A stretch of DNA of 23,671 nt, taken from the IMG/VR virus record IMGVR_UViG_3300008110_001532, positions 1-23,671 of that record, one strand, 5' to 3'. A program made the position numbers and the translations under genes. Below, piece after piece: positions 16,145 through 23,671 of this stretch. The first letter of the stretch is position 1. Every line of letters starts with the position of its first letter. Under the pieces are notes generated by a model that made no database searches, had not been told where the DNA came from, and saw only the letters and a list, made by a program, of their open reading frames with translations. This DNA is from a virus.

Positions 16145-16734
16145 TGGCTACAAGTACTTATATTCAAAATAGATGGGCTTATACTAGACCACAGGCTATT
16201 GCATGGTCTAATAATAGTGGTAGCGTTAACGGAGGACTGCTTGTTCCTGGGGGTACCGAATTAGAAGATTTTATTATATTATCAGATCATAATCGTGGAG
16301 AAATATCAATAGGTCAAAATAGAATTGAAAATAGAAAAAGAATGATTAATGGAACAATGCGTTCATACCATATTGCAGATAAATTAAATATATCTCTAGA
16401 TTGGGAAATGCTTCCATCAAGATCCCATAGTGGAGACCCAGCATATAACGCATATGGCAATGCAGCGTCTGGATTAACTGAATATACTGCTGACGGTGGT
16501 GCAGGAGGTGCAGACATAGTATCTTGGTACGAATCAAACCCTGGATCATTTTATATGTTTATGTCTTATGATAGACACGATAAGTTTAGTGGACAGGTTG
16601 ATAGATTTGACCATTTGCATCAATACAATGATGTAATAGAAGTTTATTTTTCTTCATTTTCTTTTAACGTAGTAAAACGCGGCGGCTCTAATCACGACTT
16701 TTGGAATATTTCATTATCTCTTGAGGAAGTATAA
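16144..16734 (+). CDS. Minor tail protein, likely distal tail (Dit-like)
   Basis: The 196-residue product starts at ATG 16144 overlapping the tape measure TAA, with AGAGGA 11 nt upstream. It contains WAYTRPQAIAW, NRIENRKRMINGTMRSYHIA, ISLDWEMLPSR, a Gly-rich TADGGAGGADIVSWYE segment and DFWNISLSLEEV at the end. This combination occurs in the gene directly after the tape measure in actinophages of this type. A role at the tail tip, where Dit sits, is inferred from position. The protein appears complete, with no catalytic motif. Confidence 0.62.
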   Translation: MATSTYIQNRWAYTRPQAIAWSNNSGSVNGGLLVPGGTELEDFIILSDHNRGEISIGQNRIENRKRMINGTMRSYHIADKLNISLDWEMLPSRSHSGDPAYNAYGNAASGLTEYTADGGAGGADIVSWYESNPGSFYMFMSYDRHDKFSGQVDRFDHLHQYNDVIEVYFSSFSFNVVKRGGSNHDFWNISLSLEEV

Positions 16735-18326
16735 TGTTTATAGATTCCGACTTAAATACACATCTTAAAACTAACAATACACTAAAATCAGAATCATTAG
16801 TAATTGCAGAATGGAATCTTAATGATTTTGAAAATATATTAAACTTTGGTAACTACCGATATAGGGCTAATGATGCAGCATCTTCTATATATGCTAATTT
16901 ACCTAATTCATACGACCCCGATGATTTAGGAGATTATTATACAGACGCACTTGTTTCAAGCATAGAGTCAGAAACACTTGTTGATGAAAATGATGCATCA
17001 TTAATTTTTACTACACCAGAAGTAGATAGACAACTTTATTATGACTTAAAACAATGCTTTAATTCTTTTAGACCTAGATCTGGAATTAACAAGCCATTAT
17101 TCTTTGAAACAGGGAAGTATGTAGATAACATTAAGTCTGCAAGAAGACCTAGGTATTATATGGCATCTAGAAATGACTACTTTAAATATTGGAACTCATT
17201 TAGAATTGAAAATAGTATTGAAAGAGGAAGATCTGAAAGAGTAGACTCAACTGCAATTGGATATAGCATTACAGATGCATGTCCATTTGTTGTATATAAA
17301 GAGCAGGTTGCCTCTAACAGAATTGTTGTTAAACTACAAACAAATCTTGCAGAAAGTGCAGGGGTAACAATAAAAGATGTAAATAACAATGTAATTATAG
17401 ATCCACTTACAGATATAACAAAGTCTAGTATTCCAAAAAGATGGTCCATTCAATATCTAGATAATAATAATAACTGGACAACTGCAATTAACTTTAATGA
17501 AGATTCTTTAAGAAGAGATGGATCGAACATTGTTAAATGGGATGGCTATGTAGAACTATTTTATGGTTTAAACATACCAGATAAATATAAAGGATCATTT
17601 TACTATGTTGATAAACTAAATAGCGTAGGTGATCTTCCATCAGCACAAGCAATAAATGGTGAGGCATACTTAGTAGGGTCATCAACAACATCTGCTGGAA
17701 CAGTGCATGTTTGGAACTCTTCAACTATTGCTTGGGAATCATTTCCAGCAGAATATAAATTTCAATTATTAGAAGATGATGATACAAAAAGAATCGGCGT
17801 TGTATCTTCACTAACTGATCCAGATTATTTTATAGATGGTGGCAGAACAGTATTTAGAGAAATAGTATTATTAAAAGGCTTAAGAGTAAAAGTAGAAACA
17901 CTTTATGGTCCAGACAATACTTTTGATTTGATTGAACTAAGCCCAAGACTTACAGCAAATATATCAGATTATGTTTTAGGTTTCGATGTAACAAAATCAA
18001 TACCAAACGATACCTCTGGAATACCAGTAGGTAGTTTAGTAGCCTCAAATGGAACAATGACTTTAATGAATCATGACTTTGCATTTAGTGAGCAAAATAT
18101 ATTTGAAAATAATCAGGGTAGTATTATATCCAATATATTAAATCCCAATACAAGAGTAGACTTTTATGATGTTATAAAGAATGTTAATGAGTATGATAAG
18201 TTTATACCAGTTAAAAGTATGTATATTGAAGACTTTCCAAAAGGTGGAAGTGCCTTGGTTGATATATCGGTAAATACTTTTACAAAATGTTTCATTGACA
18301 TATGCAGTAGCAGTATTATTAGATAA
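16734..18326 (+). CDS. Tail tip/baseplate protein, N-terminal part of a frame-broken gene
   Basis: The 530-residue frame begins at ATG 16734 overlapping the upstream TAA, with GAGGAAG just before. It contains beta-rich tail hub sequence: LIFTTPEVDRQLYYDLKQCF, RRPRYYMASRNDYFKYWNSF, a WDGYVELFYG strand and DYVLGFDVTKSIP followed by PVGSLVASNGTMTLMNHDFA. The last residues after DISV (near 18270) look unnatural and end at TAA 18324-18326. The DNA from 18274 continues in the +1 frame as the next entry, which has no ribosome site. In homologues I remember, the two parts are one protein, with a short conserved segment (LRDFYF-like) between DISV and LLQNVSLTYA. The two parts are therefore read here as one gene of about 1430 residues that is broken. 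Confidence 0.65.
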   Translation: MFIDSDLNTHLKTNNTLKSESLVIAEWNLNDFENILNFGNYRYRANDAASSIYANLPNSYDPDDLGDYYTDALVSSIESETLVDENDASLIFTTPEVDRQLYYDLKQCFNSFRPRSGINKPLFFETGKYVDNIKSARRPRYYMASRNDYFKYWNSFRIENSIERGRSERVDSTAIGYSITDACPFVVYKEQVASNRIVVKLQTNLAESAGVTIKDVNNNVIIDPLTDITKSSIPKRWSIQYLDNNNNWTTAINFNEDSLRRDGSNIVKWDGYVELFYGLNIPDKYKGSFYYVDKLNSVGDLPSAQAINGEAYLVGSSTTSAGTVHVWNSSTIAWESFPAEYKFQLLEDDDTKRIGVVSSLTDPDYFIDGGRTVFREIVLLKGLRVKVETLYGPDNTFDLIELSPRLTANISDYVLGFDVTKSIPNDTSGIPVGSLVASNGTMTLMNHDFAFSEQNIFENNQGSIISNILNPNTRVDFYDVIKNVNEYDKFIPVKSMYIEDFPKGGSALVDISVNTFTKCFIDICSSSIIR

Positions 18327-21006
18327 TATAGGATTTAGCAACTACGTATTTAAAAATATAACAGATAAAAATGATCCAGTTATTCCATACTTTTTTGTTG
18401 AACCAGATGCAAACGTTGCTGAGGTATTACAAAGACTAGCAGTAGCAACACAGTCTGCAATGTTCTTTGATGAATATAATAACTTTGTTGTGATGTCAAA
18501 AGAATATATGCTGCCTGCTACTGGTGAAAGATCAACAGACGTTACGTTATATGGTCAAAAAACAGATAACAATCTTCCTAATATTATTGAAATTAAAAGT
18601 GGAGAAACAAAGGTTATAAATGATGGAAAGATAAATTACATTGCTAGATATATTCAAAGAGCACCTGCTTCATTAAAACAGGCTACATATCTAGACGAAG
18701 ACAGAACCTACGGATATCAACCAGTGGTATTATGGGAAGTTCCAAGTCAAGCAAATAACAAAACAATAAATGAAAAGTCAAAGACTGGATCATTTACTTT
18801 AGGTGCAGTTGCTTTAAATACAACTCTTAATAACTTAGATCCATATGTAGAAAATAATACACTAGTCAACAACATTATAGACATAGGTGAAAATGTATAC
18901 TGGCTTCCAAGAATGCAGGGGTATCTATATGCAAATGGTGAAATAATTAAATATGATGCTGTTCAATATACCGTTCCGTCAATAGGAAATGCTTGGGTAT
19001 CTGATGAAATAGAATATCAAAAGTACTTTAGTCAACTACCATTTAATGGAAAAATGTATCCTACAGGACTAATAAGAATTTATTCAGAACCATATTACGA
19101 AGATAATATAAATAATTTAGGAACATATACTACTTTGTATAAGAATGGACCTGTAAAGAAAAGTGGAAGAGCACAATTTGGAACTAACATAACTGAACAC
19201 TCTGCAGGTTTAAATGATTTTTGGTCCAATAATAATAATGTTGATGGATATAAAATGGACTCTAGTTATTTATTTACAACAACGCCAACAGGATCTATTG
19301 TTAGACCAGCCCTTGGAAACGCTTCAGAAAAACTTTGGCAAGCAGGTAAGGCAAGTGCAACTCAATCAAGTCGTAATGGAATCATATCAAACTTTTTAAG
19401 AGAAACAATTCCATCAGATGATATTGTTAAAACACAAAAAACAACATCTAAAGGAACTGTTCAATCATCTGCATTAGTATTTACAGGACCATCTACAGCA
19501 GTAGATAAAAATCAAATAACACATGTTAAAAAAACATTAGATTCAGACTACAAGCATTTTGGAACTAGGATGAGAATTATAGGTAAGAAAGAAGCAAGTG
19601 CTAGAATTCAAACACCTACAAATGCAACAGAATATTATGTAGTTTCATCACAAACTGGAGATCAAACAACAACCCTTACTGGTGGGTCTGGTGGAATATC
19701 AATTATGTTAGATTCAGATGGAGTAACTGGATATTATTTTGAAATATGCTCATTAAGTTCTGATAATCTAGAAAACTATAATACTGTAGATTCTAATACA
19801 GGTGTGGAAAGTTCTGTACTACATAACGTATTATTTTATAAAGTAGTTAATGCAGTTAAAGATGGAAAGGAAATTGCACTCCCATATAAACTTTGGGGTG
19901 GGCTATCAAAGATATTAGTAGACGAAGGAAGATTTGTTGGACAAGATAGACTTTCAAATGAAGCAAATCCAACTGTATATGACATATCTATTGAATATAA
20001 AGAAATAGGATCTATAAGAAGATTCTACTTATACATCAATGGAACACAGATTGCAACAGTAGATGATACAAGTCCTCTATCCCAAAAATATAATAATATG
20101 GCAGTTTTTGTCAGGGGTGGGTCAAAGTGTATGTTTGAAAATATATATGCTTTAAAAAATCAGTATTCTCAAGAAACAAAAAGTACCGTTATAGAGAGTG
20201 TATCAAATGCTTTTGGAAAGAAAGAAATAAACTCTTCAGATGCTTTAAGAAAATATGCAGTGTCTGGATTTGTTCAAGCAACATATCTATCTGGAATAGG
20301 TGCACAAAATGCACCAAAGTATGCAATGTACTACGAGGAATTTGGAACTATTTTTAGAGAGTGTGTATACTTTAACGTTAAATACGATAAAGCGTACCCA
20401 GCATTTAGAGCAATGTTAAAGCCTACCTTTAATAATGAAAAGACCTACACTTCATCAGGTTTTTACGCTGATGCATATGGTGCAGAATTTTTAGTATTTA
20501 ATGCAACAGACAAACTTATCACACTTGATGAAACATCTGGAAACTATTTACAAATTATAGGAATAACCTTTACTCAAAATACATCAAATACTTTAACAGC
20601 AGATAAGTTTTATCAAGATAGATCAAACTTTGCAGATCCAATAATTGTTAATAATGCAATATTGTCACCTTCTAAACAAGATAAAATATATCAAGATGTA
20701 AAGATTAGTAGATCAAAGTATGGAAGAAGAGACTTTACGTTGGACTCAATTTATATACAAAGTGAAGATCAGGCTAATGGATTGATGGATTGGATACTTT
20801 CTAAAACAATAAAACCTAGAAAGATTATACTCTTAGAGGTATTTGGAGTTCCACACATCCAACTTGGAGATATTGTTAATATAGACTACACAATGCCAAG
20901 TGATGATAAATTTGTTGAAATAGACAAGCAGTTTGTTGTTAGTGAAATTCAATACGGAAGATCTGAGCAGGGTCCATCTAGTATAATTAAGGTGGTTGAA
21001 GTATAG
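18274..21006 (+). CDS. Tail tip/baseplate protein, C-terminal part of the frame-broken gene, with lectin-like domain
   Basis: This frame opens at 18274 after a TAA. A TTG at 18295 is the only near start and lacks a Shine-Dalgarno, so I read this as the continuation of the preceding gene. The first residues (VSLTYAVAVLLDNIGFSNYV, PYFFVEPDANVAEVLQRLA, AMFFDEYNNFVVMSKEYM) form a tail-hub-like domain. A central jelly-roll region (about bases 19600-20160, with GYYFEICSLSS, YDISIEYKEIG and FYLYINGTQIATVDD) resembles concanavalin/LamG-type carbohydrate-binding domains. The C-terminus (RKIILLEVFGVPHIQLGDIV, FVVSEIQYGRSEQGPSSIIK) is conserved in such proteins. It likely forms the tail tip and may contact host glycans; the latter is inference. 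Confidence 0.68.
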   Translation: MLLQNVSLTYAVAVLLDNIGFSNYVFKNITDKNDPVIPYFFVEPDANVAEVLQRLAVATQSAMFFDEYNNFVVMSKEYMLPATGERSTDVTLYGQKTDNNLPNIIEIKSGETKVINDGKINYIARYIQRAPASLKQATYLDEDRTYGYQPVVLWEVPSQANNKTINEKSKTGSFTLGAVALNTTLNNLDPYVENNTLVNNIIDIGENVYWLPRMQGYLYANGEIIKYDAVQYTVPSIGNAWVSDEIEYQKYFSQLPFNGKMYPTGLIRIYSEPYYEDNINNLGTYTTLYKNGPVKKSGRAQFGTNITEHSAGLNDFWSNNNNVDGYKMDSSYLFTTTPTGSIVRPALGNASEKLWQAGKASATQSSRNGIISNFLRETIPSDDIVKTQKTTSKGTVQSSALVFTGPSTAVDKNQITHVKKTLDSDYKHFGTRMRIIGKKEASARIQTPTNATEYYVVSSQTGDQTTTLTGGSGGISIMLDSDGVTGYYFEICSLSSDNLENYNTVDSNTGVESSVLHNVLFYKVVNAVKDGKEIALPYKLWGGLSKILVDEGRFVGQDRLSNEANPTVYDISIEYKEIGSIRRFYLYINGTQIATVDDTSPLSQKYNNMAVFVRGGSKCMFENIYALKNQYSQETKSTVIESVSNAFGKKEINSSDALRKYAVSGFVQATYLSGIGAQNAPKYAMYYEEFGTIFRECVYFNVKYDKAYPAFRAMLKPTFNNEKTYTSSGFYADAYGAEFLVFNATDKLITLDETSGNYLQIIGITFTQNTSNTLTADKFYQDRSNFADPIIVNNAILSPSKQDKIYQDVKISRSKYGRRDFTLDSIYIQSEDQANGLMDWILSKTIKPRKIILLEVFGVPHIQLGDIVNIDYTMPSDDKFVEIDKQFVVSEIQYGRSEQGPSSIIKVVEV

Positions 21007-21686
21007 TGGCAAAAAAAGATAAAGAGAAGTCAACGGCTAAAGCCGCAATTGCTGCTGCACCACTTACTGAAAAACAAAGAGCAAGCCTTCAAAAAGATTT
21101 AAAAAAATATGCTAAGTCTAGCAATAACGTTACAAAAGCAGAACTTGCCAAGATTCAGTCAAAGATAAGTAAATATACAAAAGCACTTACTGCAGAAGCA
21201 ACAGTATCAGTTCCATCATTTCCTTCGCTTCCAGACATTTCATCTACAGGAACAACATCTATAAAACTTCCAGAAAAAGATAATGTTATTTCTCTTACAA
21301 ATAACAATGTTGATGAGGCAACAATTATAGCGATGGTTTTTGAAAAACTAGGTGCTGTAGAGTTGACAAAATTTACCAGAACTGACACGGTAGAAGGAAT
21401 AAATCCTTACTACAATATAGTATCTAATTTAAGTTCTATTAAGAAAGAGTTTGACCCTTCAAACCTTGTTGCATCTCAAAAATCAGATACCTCTTTATAT
21501 AATGCATTTTCTATTAAACTATCTAATAAAATACCTGGAGATCAATATTTAGCAGATAGAGCCTTAGATAACTATATCTATATAGATGCAGATGGAAACC
21601 TAATTATTGAACTAGACAATATGACTCCAGACGAACTAGTAGAAGTAGAAATAGACACAAATGGTACAATTGTAGAGGTGAGATAA
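21006..21686 (+). CDS. Unknown tail-region protein with basic helical N-terminus
   Basis: The 226-residue product starts at GTG 21006, overlapping TAG, with AAGGTGG 10 nt upstream. The first 60 residues are rich in Lys and Ala and likely helical or coiled coil (KKDKEKSTAKAAIAAAPLTE, LAKIQSKISKYTKALTAEA). A Ser/Pro-rich stretch follows, then an acidic C-terminal half with beta patterns (LIIELDNMTPDELVEVEIDT). I do not recognise a family. Position between tail tip and fibre-like genes suggests a structural or assembly role. Confidence 0.6.
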   Translation: MAKKDKEKSTAKAAIAAAPLTEKQRASLQKDLKKYAKSSNNVTKAELAKIQSKISKYTKALTAEATVSVPSFPSLPDISSTGTTSIKLPEKDNVISLTNNNVDEATIIAMVFEKLGAVELTKFTRTDTVEGINPYYNIVSNLSSIKKEFDPSNLVASQKSDTSLYNAFSIKLSNKIPGDQYLADRALDNYIYIDADGNLIIELDNMTPDELVEVEIDTNGTIVEVR

Positions 21687-22715
21687 TGATAACTAATGAT
21701 GGTAAACAAATCGTAGCAAGCATCTGTGTCACTAACAAAAAAATCACTAGATTTTGAGGTTTTTAGAGTTCCAATTTTATCAAAAGGTTTTATTAAAGAA
21801 GATGGTGTAGAAAAACTAGTTCTTAAAGCAGAAATGCCAAATGATCAAAGATATAAGATATCTGAAGTAGGAGTATATCCTGGTGCAAACAATGCTGTTG
21901 CTGGAAGATATGATAGTAAATTACTTATAACATTTTCAACAGCAGAAGCGTGGACATATTCGGATGGTTCAAGTTCTTCAGCAGTTCCTTATCCAAACAT
22001 TCCAATTGATAATGGAAATACAAGTGCAAGTATAAATGCAAGCACTGAAAAGTTTTTATTTATTAATTCAGACTCTACAATATTTAATGATCAATCAAGA
22101 CAAAATAGACAGGAGCCACCAAGATATTTAAATAGGTCACTATTAGTTTCTGGTAGTTCGTCATATATAGGCTCAGGATATACTATAAATACTGGATCAA
22201 AATATTTAGAAAATTCTGCAATATCTTTTGATTTAAGTCAAAATCTTCCAGACGATGAAGTAAAACTTGCTTTTAGTTTATTAAGTAGACAGGCAGCAAC
22301 CAATACAAATCCAGATAATGTAAAGATTATTTTACAATTTATAAATAACTTATCAGGTATAAATACCGCACCACCTGCAGCAACAGCAAAAATAGATTTA
22401 ACATCGGCTAACATAGGATCAAATAGATATCAGGTTGTAACCAGAACAATATCTCAGTTTGCTGCCGACCAATCATTTTCATGGGCTAATATAAATATGG
22501 TTAGGATTTATGTTTCTACGCTAGTAGGTGGGGTACCATCCAACGACTACTTTGTTTTGCTTGATGGAATGAGAATAGATAACGTTACAGCAATAAATCC
22601 ATTATACTCACTAGTCGGGTATAACATAATTAAAACAGATGATGGACTACCAATTTTAAAGGGTGAAAATACAAATAACTATATTGAATATAGATTTGGC
22701 ATAGGGGTTTCCTAA
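21686..22715 (+). CDS. Minor tail/baseplate protein, frame broken near 21715 with N-terminal segment missing
   Basis: ATG 21686 overlaps the upstream TAA and has GAGGTG 5 nt before it, a good start. It encodes MITNDGKQIVAS, a typical N-terminus of an actinophage tail protein, but then runs to a TGA after 23 codons. The long frame (open from 21717) begins ASVSLTKKSLDFEVFRVPIL and continues for about 330 residues (KLVLKAEMPNDQRYKISEVG, YDSKLLITFS, a beta-rich C-terminal half with LPDDEVKLAFSLLSRQAA, and a C-terminus YRFGIGVS). The GTG at 21726 has no ribosome site. In homologues I remember, about 30 residues lie between MITNDGK-IVAK and the SLDFE motif. A deletion with frame change is the simplest reading. 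The part after 22050 may be a carbohydrate-binding-like beta domain. Confidence 0.65.
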
Positions 22716-23164
22716 TGGCAAAAGTTATTATTCCTGTAGATAAACTTCCATACCCAGGAAAAGATGGTAAGCATAAAATTAGATTTAGAATTACAACAAA
22801 GGACTATAATGAAATTTCTGAATGGTCTCCAATAGTACTATTAAATAGTTCTGGACAAGTAGTATCGGCAAGTGCTGGGTATTCATATAACGTATCAACC
22901 TCAACATCTGGAACAAAGATGATCAATATAACATGGGAAGATATTCATTCTAGTGTTGATAAAAATAGTCATGACATATTTGTCAAGTGGAGTTATTCAT
23001 CTGTGTTTCAATATATTGGAAGAGAGGCTGGAAATACAACGAGCATAATGGTTCCAGTAACAGCCTCAACTGCAGTTATCAAGGTTCAACTACCCTCATA
23101 CCCAACCCCACCAGAAGAAAGTAACCTATTTAAACTTTTTCAGACACCACTAATAACCCTATAA
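22715..23164 (+). CDS. Small minor tail protein with fibronectin-like fold pattern
   Basis: The 149-residue product starts at ATG 22715, overlapping TAA, with AGGGG about 8 nt upstream. IPVDKLPYPGKDGKHKIRFR and DYNEISEWSPIVLL at the N-terminus recall actinophage minor tail proteins, where the phrase repeats across species. The remainder is beta-patterned (MINITWEDIHSSVDKNSHDI, FVKWSYSS, FQYIGREAG), consistent with an FN3-like domain. Probably part of the tail tip or a fibre base. No enzyme motif was seen. Confidence 0.65.
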   Translation: MAKVIIPVDKLPYPGKDGKHKIRFRITTKDYNEISEWSPIVLLNSSGQVVSASAGYSYNVSTSTSGTKMINITWEDIHSSVDKNSHDIFVKWSYSSVFQYIGREAGNTTSIMVPVTASTAVIKVQLPSYPTPPEESNLFKLFQTPLITL

Positions 23165-23173
23165 TGATATAAT
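23165..23173 (+). promoter_or_regulatory. Extended -10 promoter TGATATAAT before the small fibre gene
   Basis: TGA plus TATAAT begins directly after the upstream stop and ends 9 nt before ATG 23183. The predicted start near 23180 would make the mRNA leaderless or nearly so. The GGAGAGA between them would lie mostly outside such a transcript but could serve read-through mRNA. Confidence 0.55.
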
Positions 23174-23182
23174 GGAGAGAAT

Positions 23183-23458
23183 ATGGCAACGATAATTACA
23201 CCAACAAGAGGTCAACCTATAGATGTTACTCTTATTTCATCTTTAGTAGAAGCAGTAAGTGATCTTCACTTTACAACAACTCCTGTTGCCATAGCAGGGC
23301 TAACAAACACTACAAGCACTGTTTCTGGTGGTAACGCTGCAACTGTAGTATTAACATCAGTAACAAAAGACCGTGTTGATGGAATTATCAAGTTCCCATC
23401 TGGATCAACAGGCTCTGTAACTATGCAGATTAATTTAATAGCACTTGGAATAGCCTAG
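23183..23458 (+). CDS. Small tail fibre/baseplate-associated protein
   Basis: The 91-residue product has an N-terminal TPTRGQPIDVTLISSLVEAV helix and a C-terminal beta part (TVVLTSVTKDRVDGIIKF, MQINLIALGIA). Similar small actinophage proteins after the tail genes share the RGQPLDV start and the VDGIVKF ending but, from memory, are longer with about 50 residues between the halves. Here SDL runs directly into HFTTTPVAIAG near base 23265; an in-frame loss is possible. Function is not established; position suggests a virion surface or fibre role. Confidence 0.6.
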   Translation: MATIITPTRGQPIDVTLISSLVEAVSDLHFTTTPVAIAGLTNTTSTVSGGNAATVVLTSVTKDRVDGIIKFPSGSTGSVTMQINLIALGIA

Positions 23459-23462
23459 ATTC

Positions 23463-23471
23463 TGGTATAAT
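23463..23471 (+). promoter_or_regulatory. Extended -10 promoter TGGTATAAT before the zinc-ribbon gene
   Basis: TGG plus TATAAT ends 8 nt before ATG 23480; the spacer is TTTTCACT with no purine-rich ribosome site. This is the clearest leaderless arrangement in the window and resembles the one at 2287. Confidence 0.6.
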
Positions 23472-23479
23472 TTTTCACT

Positions 23480-23671
23480 ATGAATATAAAAGAGTTCTTG
23501 ACATGCAGAAAATGTTCTGCTAAAATATTTGTGGATAGAGTATTTTTGACACACGATCATCTTGAATTATACTGTTTAAGATGTGGGAAAAGAGAGATGT
23601 ATCACAACCCAGAAAAGTTTGATGAAAGAATAAGATGGATAATGTCACAGGAAAGAATCAGGGCAAAAAAG
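23480..23671 (+). CDS. Small zinc-ribbon protein, 3' end outside window
   Basis: The frame is open from ATG 23480 to the window edge (64 codons seen). Cys9 and Cys12 (TCRKCS) with Cys32 and Cys35 (YCLRCGK) form a CxxC-19-CxxC zinc ribbon, followed by a basic helix (PEKFDERIRWIMSQERIRAK). Such small zinc-ribbon proteins often bind nucleic acid or act as transcription-related factors, but no specific family is recognised. It has its own extended -10 promoter and no Shine-Dalgarno, suggesting separate expression from the tail operon. It may be the first gene of the next module. Confidence 0.75.
   Translation, partial: MNIKEFLTCRKCSAKIFVDRVFLTHDHLELYCLRCGKREMYHNPEKFDERIRWIMSQERIRAKK

Noticed and set aside
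18295-18297. TTG as start of an independent tail gene
   Set aside because: There is no ribosome site and family-like residues continue upstream to 18274.
21726-21728. GTG as start of the tail gene
   Set aside because: There is no Shine-Dalgarno, while ATG 21686 has an ideal one and a conserved N-terminus.
1-23671. CRISPR arrays, tRNA genes, insertion sequences, integrase or attachment sites
   Set aside because: No regular spaced repeats, cloverleaf-like sequence, transposase or recombinase motifs were seen; intergenic gaps are all under about 90 bases.

Overview
This window is a late structural module of a tailed double-stranded DNA phage. All genes lie on the + strand, packed end to end, mostly with TAATG or TAGTG stop/start overlaps. 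The base composition is visibly A+T-rich. A 2002-residue tape measure protein points to a long, siphovirus-type tail (about 300 nm if the usual 1.5 Å per residue holds). Gene order and protein wording recall actinobacteriophages and uncultured freshwater phages of Actinobacteria: a small protein before the portal, a protease fused to a scaffold, and -1 frameshifted tail chaperones. The host assignment is inference from memory, not a database result.

Layout. 1-2284: 3' part of a large tail/surface protein with jelly-roll-like stretches. 2303-2668: small conserved protein. 2658-4214: portal. 4266-5443: prohead protease joined to an Ala/Pro/Glu linker and coiled-coil scaffold. 5471-6258: major capsid protein, then a strong terminator. 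6338-8841: head-tail connector and neck genes. 8908-9375: tail tube, then a second terminator. 9463-10136: tail assembly chaperones G and G-T with a CCCAAAC slippery site and a hairpin. 10136-16144: tape measure. 16144-23458: distal tail, baseplate and fibre proteins. 23480-end: 5' part of a small zinc-ribbon protein. No terminase, lysis, integrase, tRNA or CRISPR feature was seen.

Regulation. Several genes have an extended -10 element (TGnTATAAT or a close form). In four cases (2290, 4251, 23168, 23466) it lies only 7-9 nt before the ATG, so the mRNAs would be leaderless or nearly so. The capsid, tube and chaperone genes instead have strong Shine-Dalgarno sites. Two rho-independent terminators follow the most highly expressed genes.

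The most unusual property is that at least five structural genes are broken in frame (near 4909, 5688, 7500, 18272 and 21715). At several of these a conserved internal segment seems to be missing when compared with remembered homologues. Two more genes (tail tube, and the small gene at 23183) may carry in-frame losses. Preserved overlaps, SD sites and codon structure on both sides argue against old gene decay. Assembly or consensus error, or very recent deletions in a defective genome, fit better. No clear new biological system stands out; the chaperone frameshift signal, the leaderless promoters and the tape measure repeat motif are the best biology here.
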